Source: Candidatus Zixiibacteriota bacterium
GTDB taxonomy: Bacteria; Zixibacteria; MSB-5A5; GN15; FEB-12
Reading direction: 5' to 3'
DNA: 64,000 nucleotides
NCBI GenBank assembly: GCA_017999435.1
Contig: JAGNLV010000002.1
Span: 610,161-674,160, forward strand
Shown here: piece after piece, positions 60,961 through 64,000 of the stretch
Layout: each line of letters begins with the position of its first letter
Position numbering within the stretch: the first letter of the stretch is position 1
The notes under the pieces: model-generated
Told to the model about the DNA's origin: nothing
What the model saw: only the letters and a program-made list of their open reading frames with translations
Database searches by the model: none
Program-made: the position numbers and the translations under genes

Positions 60961-61173
60961 GGTCACAATTCGGTCACCATGACCCGTAAGTCCTTGTGCC
61001 ACCACACAAGTCGGGGGTTCGATTCCCCCACCTCCATTAGTTCTAAGTCTATACAAATCAATCGAGTACAACGACTACTGGGGCCGGACGAATCCCCCGA
61101 ACCCCCGTCCACCCCCCTATATCCTGCAATAAAATAGAATATCTTGAAACGGAAATGGTCACAATTTGGTCAC
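60961..61173. repeat. Two copies of a GGTCAC-AATTY-GGTCAC repeat flanking a tRNA fragment
   Basis: GGTCACAATTCGGTCAC at 60961-60977 and GGTCACAATTTGGTCAC at 61157-61173 (16 of 17 identical), each a direct repeat of GGTCAC. They bracket the orphan tRNA 3' half and have the look of recombinase arm-binding sites. Confidence 0.6.
60991..61036 (+). other. Orphan 3' half of a tRNA or tmRNA (candidate attachment site)
   Basis: CTTGTG-CCACCA-CACAAG resembles a long variable arm or tmRNA stem. It is followed by a complete T arm GGGGG-TTCGATT-CCCCC and the acceptor strand ACCTCCA. The matching 5' acceptor (TGGAGGT), D arm and anticodon arm are absent upstream, so this is not a full gene. Such fragments are left where an element has recombined into a tRNA or ssrA gene. 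Confidence 0.6.
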
Positions 61174-61372
61174 ACTGCGTTTCAGGTAATCCCGTGAACA
61201 ATTCACCCGAGCACGAGCCAAGAGATCTTTCGCCGAAGGTGAGCCTTCGCGCGATTAGGGCCGAAGGGTGACCGTATTTTTCGCGCGATTTCAAAGCCCC
61301 CGTACACTATCTTAACGTAAACTCGCTGACCATCTCTCCGCCATTCCGGGCGGATGAAAGGAGAGTTGTGCT
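61174..61372. other. Leader region of the last gene
   Basis: AT-richer non-coding DNA. Contains the ribosome site GAAAGGAGAG at 61354-61363 but no clear promoter pair. Confidence 0.35.
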
Positions 61373-64000
61373 ATGCGTTCCTCACACGTGTGGCTCGCAC
61401 ACTCGGCCGCGCAGAAGCTCATTTCGTGGTTTCAATATCAAATACCTCGACAGGCTGACACCAGGTGGCGACACCATTTCATTCTCCTCATTCTGGTGGG
61501 CACTGTTCTTCTTCTCTCTTCCACTCTGTCGGCTGAGTCACCGGAGTATCGAGTGATCGAGATACCGGTTCCAATTTACGATGCGCACTTGAGTGACGAC
61601 AGTTCATTGGTGGCTGGAACAACATCCGACATGCGCACGTGGTCATGGAAGGACGGAGAGGTAACGTGGCTGCCGATGGGCGGCTCAATATATCAGGCAT
61701 CTGTAGGTGCCATCGACAACAGCTCAACTGTTGTCGGATGGATCGATGATTCATCTTCGGCATGGGGAATCCATGCGTGCGTGTGGCAGGACGGCAAATT
61801 AAGCATCCTCGATGGAGGGACGTGCTGTGTGCCAATATGGGTAATGGACATCAACACTCCCGGAACGATGATTGGGAAGATCGTGGACACGTCTAATTAT
61901 GCTGCGAACTATCCGTTCATTTACAGCGGGTCCGGATTGGTGTCACCTTTGGTTGACCTTCCACTTTTCCAGTTCCATGCCATAAACGACGCCAATGCCG
62001 TGGCCGCCACTGCCAGATTCCAAGGCAATCAGTATGGGAGAGCCTGCGTATACGATAACGGAACAGTCACCTACTTGAGTGGCTCCAATTCCAACGCATA
62101 TGATATAAACAACTCCAATCACGTACTCGGTGAAGATGGGTCGGGCGGATTCTGGCTGTGGAATGACGGAACAAAAATACCGGTGGGGTTGCGCCGGACA
62201 ACGGGTGAGTTCGGTAACAGCGGCCTCAATGATTTTGATGTCGTTGTAGGATATGTAGACACCCTGGAGCGGAGATATGCCGCCGTATGGCAAGACGGCG
62301 TCACTCGTATCCTCGATTCTTTGATCGATCCGGCCCTGGGTCTACATCTTTATTCTGGGTTTGATATCAATAACAAAGGAGAGATACTCTGTAACGGAAA
62401 CAACGGCTCAAATAGCTATTGGTATCTTCTTGTACCCGATACCGCACTTGTCATCCGCGATGCGAAGAACGACATCATTCCGAACGTCGCATTCAGTCTC
62501 ATCAAGGTTGCCAACGATCCTCCCTTCTTTACGGAGGACACGCTCGGCTCATTCACGACAGATAGCGACGGAAGACTGAAGATGACTAGGATAGGGGCAG
62601 ACACGCTTGCGGTAAGTCTGAGTACGGGTACGAAGAAGCTTGTCATCGGGGACAGCCTCAAGATTGCCAAGCATGTGCAAAGTGTGCCGGCGGCGAAGCA
62701 CACCGGTGTATTGGGCACGATGTACTCGGTCCACCTCGACAATGCCCGTTTTGGCGACGACGGCCACGTGTACTTTGATCGACTTACCGGGGGTTGCCAG
62801 GATATCGTGCTTAATCATACCGAGCTGCGTTACAACCTGTTGGTGTCGGTGGGATGGGAAGCGACCTATGATTACCTGCTATCGCTCGAGGATAACTTCG
62901 TGCTCATGTCCGACTATCTATACGATGTCACCGACGGCCAGCTGCGGCTTGACACGGTGTACATAATCGATAACGGCGCATTTCAAAGTAGTGCCGACGT
63001 TATCGTGTATGCCAGCAACTTCGTGTGGCCCTGCGCCAATGCGGGAGGAATCCTGACCGGCGGGGCCACGCACATCTACATGCCGCGCATTTGGATGGGT
63101 GATTCGACTTCTTCCAGGAACTACACCGACAGAGTGTATCCGCTGAACCTCACGGCGTGGTCCGGGGACTACCGCACCAAGGCGCACGAGTTCGGCCATT
63201 ATGCTCTCGGTTTCTTTGACGAATACCTGTTCCGGGATCTCCTGCCGTTTATCTATACCGCCAACGATAGCCGTCGTTGCGTGCCCCCCAATATCTTCAA
63301 CTACGGCTTTATGGACCGCCCGTACGAGGGCACGGGTGTGATGTCATCCGAGATGTCGGGGGCATTCAGATATGAAATGGAATCGTGCCGCAACACGAAT
63401 CAGTGGGGAGTGCACGGAATGTCGTGCTGGGATCACTTTGAGCGCTGGGTCGAAGCGGTTCCCTGGGGGACAGATAATCTGAATGTCCCGATCCTGAAGC
63501 CGAGTCTGACGGACCAGCATGAGCGCATTGTCACTGAACCGGGTGTCTTTTTTACCGGACCGAACAACAATTTGTCCAGTCCTAATTATCATGTGGGCCT
63601 CTTGATCGAATTCCCTCACGATCCTTCCGTCCAGTCGCCCGGGTATTCCGATAAACACGTTACCGTCAACCATCCTCGCGGCGGAAGCAATGCCAGCCTG
63701 CGACTGATAAACGACGCAGGAACCGGTGAGCGGACCATGATCTACGAAGGACGAACCTCCGATGCGGCTGGGGCATGGGTGGTGGGGATAAAGGATGCCG
63801 ATTACCAGATACTTGTCAGCAAGGGACCGGGCGGGGATCAGCCGTTACCGGCGCCGGCAGTTGCCTCGCCGGCAGAAGTGACAACTGACTGGCTATATGG
63901 AATAGCTCAGTCCGACGGTTCCAAAGTGAGTCGCATCGGCAATCGGTTTGTGTCTAATAGTACCGGGGATAGCCTTTCAATTGATTTGAATCAGGTCCAC
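61373..64000 (+). CDS. Large exported protein with HAF-type repeats and HEFGH metalloprotease domain (3' partial)
   Basis: 876 codons are open from ATG 61373 to the window edge without a stop. A long basic N-region precedes a signal helix (HHFILLILVGTVLLLSSTLSA, about 35-56). Residues about 60-350 hold repeats of the HAF type (VWQDGKLSILDGG; AINDANAVAATA; DINNKGEILCNG), common in secreted proteins. A Big/CNA-like linker follows (IRDAKNDIIPNVAFSLIKVA). The catalytic motif is H605EFGH609YALGFFDEY, a HExxH zinc site with a downstream Asp-Glu reminiscent of CLCA-type metalloproteases. GC content is visibly lower than in the rest of the window, suggesting acquisition. Not linked to a named peptidase family with certainty. 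Confidence 0.85.
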   Translation, partial: MRSSHVWLAHSAAQKLISWFQYQIPRQADTRWRHHFILLILVGTVLLLSSTLSAESPEYRVIEIPVPIYDAHLSDDSSLVAGTTSDMRTWSWKDGEVTWLPMGGSIYQASVGAIDNSSTVVGWIDDSSSAWGIHACVWQDGKLSILDGGTCCVPIWVMDINTPGTMIGKIVDTSNYAANYPFIYSGSGLVSPLVDLPLFQFHAINDANAVAATARFQGNQYGRACVYDNGTVTYLSGSNSNAYDINNSNHVLGEDGSGGFWLWNDGTKIPVGLRRTTGEFGNSGLNDFDVVVGYVDTLERRYAAVWQDGVTRILDSLIDPALGLHLYSGFDINNKGEILCNGNNGSNSYWYLLVPDTALVIRDAKNDIIPNVAFSLIKVANDPPFFTEDTLGSFTTDSDGRLKMTRIGADTLAVSLSTGTKKLVIGDSLKIAKHVQSVPAAKHTGVLGTMYSVHLDNARFGDDGHVYFDRLTGGCQDIVLNHTELRYNLLVSVGWEATYDYLLSLEDNFVLMSDYLYDVTDGQLRLDTVYIIDNGAFQSSADVIVYASNFVWPCANAGGILTGGATHIYMPRIWMGDSTSSRNYTDRVYPLNLTAWSGDYRTKAHEFGHYALGFFDEYLFRDLLPFIYTANDSRRCVPPNIFNYGFMDRPYEGTGVMSSEMSGAFRYEMESCRNTNQWGVHGMSCWDHFERWVEAVPWGTDNLNVPILKPSLTDQHERIVTEPGVFFTGPNNNLSSPNYHVGLLIEFPHDPSVQSPGYSDKHVTVNHPRGGSNASLRLINDAGTGERTMIYEGRTSDAAGAWVVGIKDADYQILVSKGPGGDQPLPAPAVASPAEVTTDWLYGIAQSDGSKVSRIGNRFVSNSTGDSLSIDLNQVH

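Noticed and set aside
60925..61037. Complete tRNA-Ser or tmRNA ending at 61036
   Set aside because: The T arm and acceptor 3' strand are good, but no matching 5' acceptor, D arm or anticodon arm exists upstream.

Overview
The window is mostly GC-rich bacterial chromosome. It is densely coded, with almost every gene in short co-oriented runs. Five large secreted proteins end in the same EF-hand/dockerin-like tail (GDxNxDGxxxVSDLTxLxxxLFxGGPxP, usually two copies). That tail, the TolB-like propeller/beta-barrel protein, a GldA/GldFG-type ABC system and the DUF6754-like membrane operon fit a didermic FCB-superphylum lineage, most likely Zixibacteria or a close relative. This placement is inference from protein style, not from a marker gene. 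Most promoters I can read share a TTGNNN-16/17-TATATT layout.

Layout. 1-6.1 kb: the 3' part of a propeller/barrel protein, a Lon-family protease on the minus strand, and tRNA-Glu(CUC). 6.1-12.2 kb: an acetyltransferase-like gene diverging from a five-gene operon of poorly known membrane proteins ending in a lipoprotein. 12.2-20.4 kb: a sugar nucleotidyltransferase, metK-ahcY (methyl cycle), a DUF1579 protein, a STAS protein, a YCF48-like propeller lipoprotein and a small secreted protein. 20.4-24.8 kb: an ABC-2 exporter pair, a hairpin-rich intergenic repeat and a LamG-dockerin protein. 25.1-28.1 kb: a ribbon-helix-helix/zinc-ribbon regulator followed by a ZnuABC-like metal importer. 28.3-37.4 kb: three secreted metallopeptidases (M4, M28, M6). 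37.6-42.5 kb: a GldA / fused GldF-GldG / DUF4340 exporter. 42.5-50.1 kb (minus strand): a sugar epimerase, a sialidase-like dockerin protein, an M14 carboxypeptidase and an AI-2E family permease. 50.5-53.6 kb: a small arginine-rich Myb/SANT-like protein and a redox group (cupin, superoxide dismutase, bacilliredoxin) plus a DUF378 protein.

From 53.9 kb the character changes. tRNA-Lys(CUU) is followed within 92 bp by a tyrosine recombinase. Next come a decayed dnaB (frameshift plus nonsense codon), an intact IS3-family element with an A6G frameshift signal, a truncated secreted-protein gene, an Omp85-like gene, a broken DUF481 gene and an orphan tRNA 3' half beside GGTCAC-type repeats. This looks like a degraded integrated element. 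The window ends inside a visibly lower-GC gene for a large exported protein with HAF-type repeats and an HEFGH zinc-protease motif. That gene has no stop codon before the edge.

The genes describe a heterotroph that exports many metallopeptidases and carbohydrate-binding proteins, imports metals, and has been invaded by mobile DNA at a tRNA locus.
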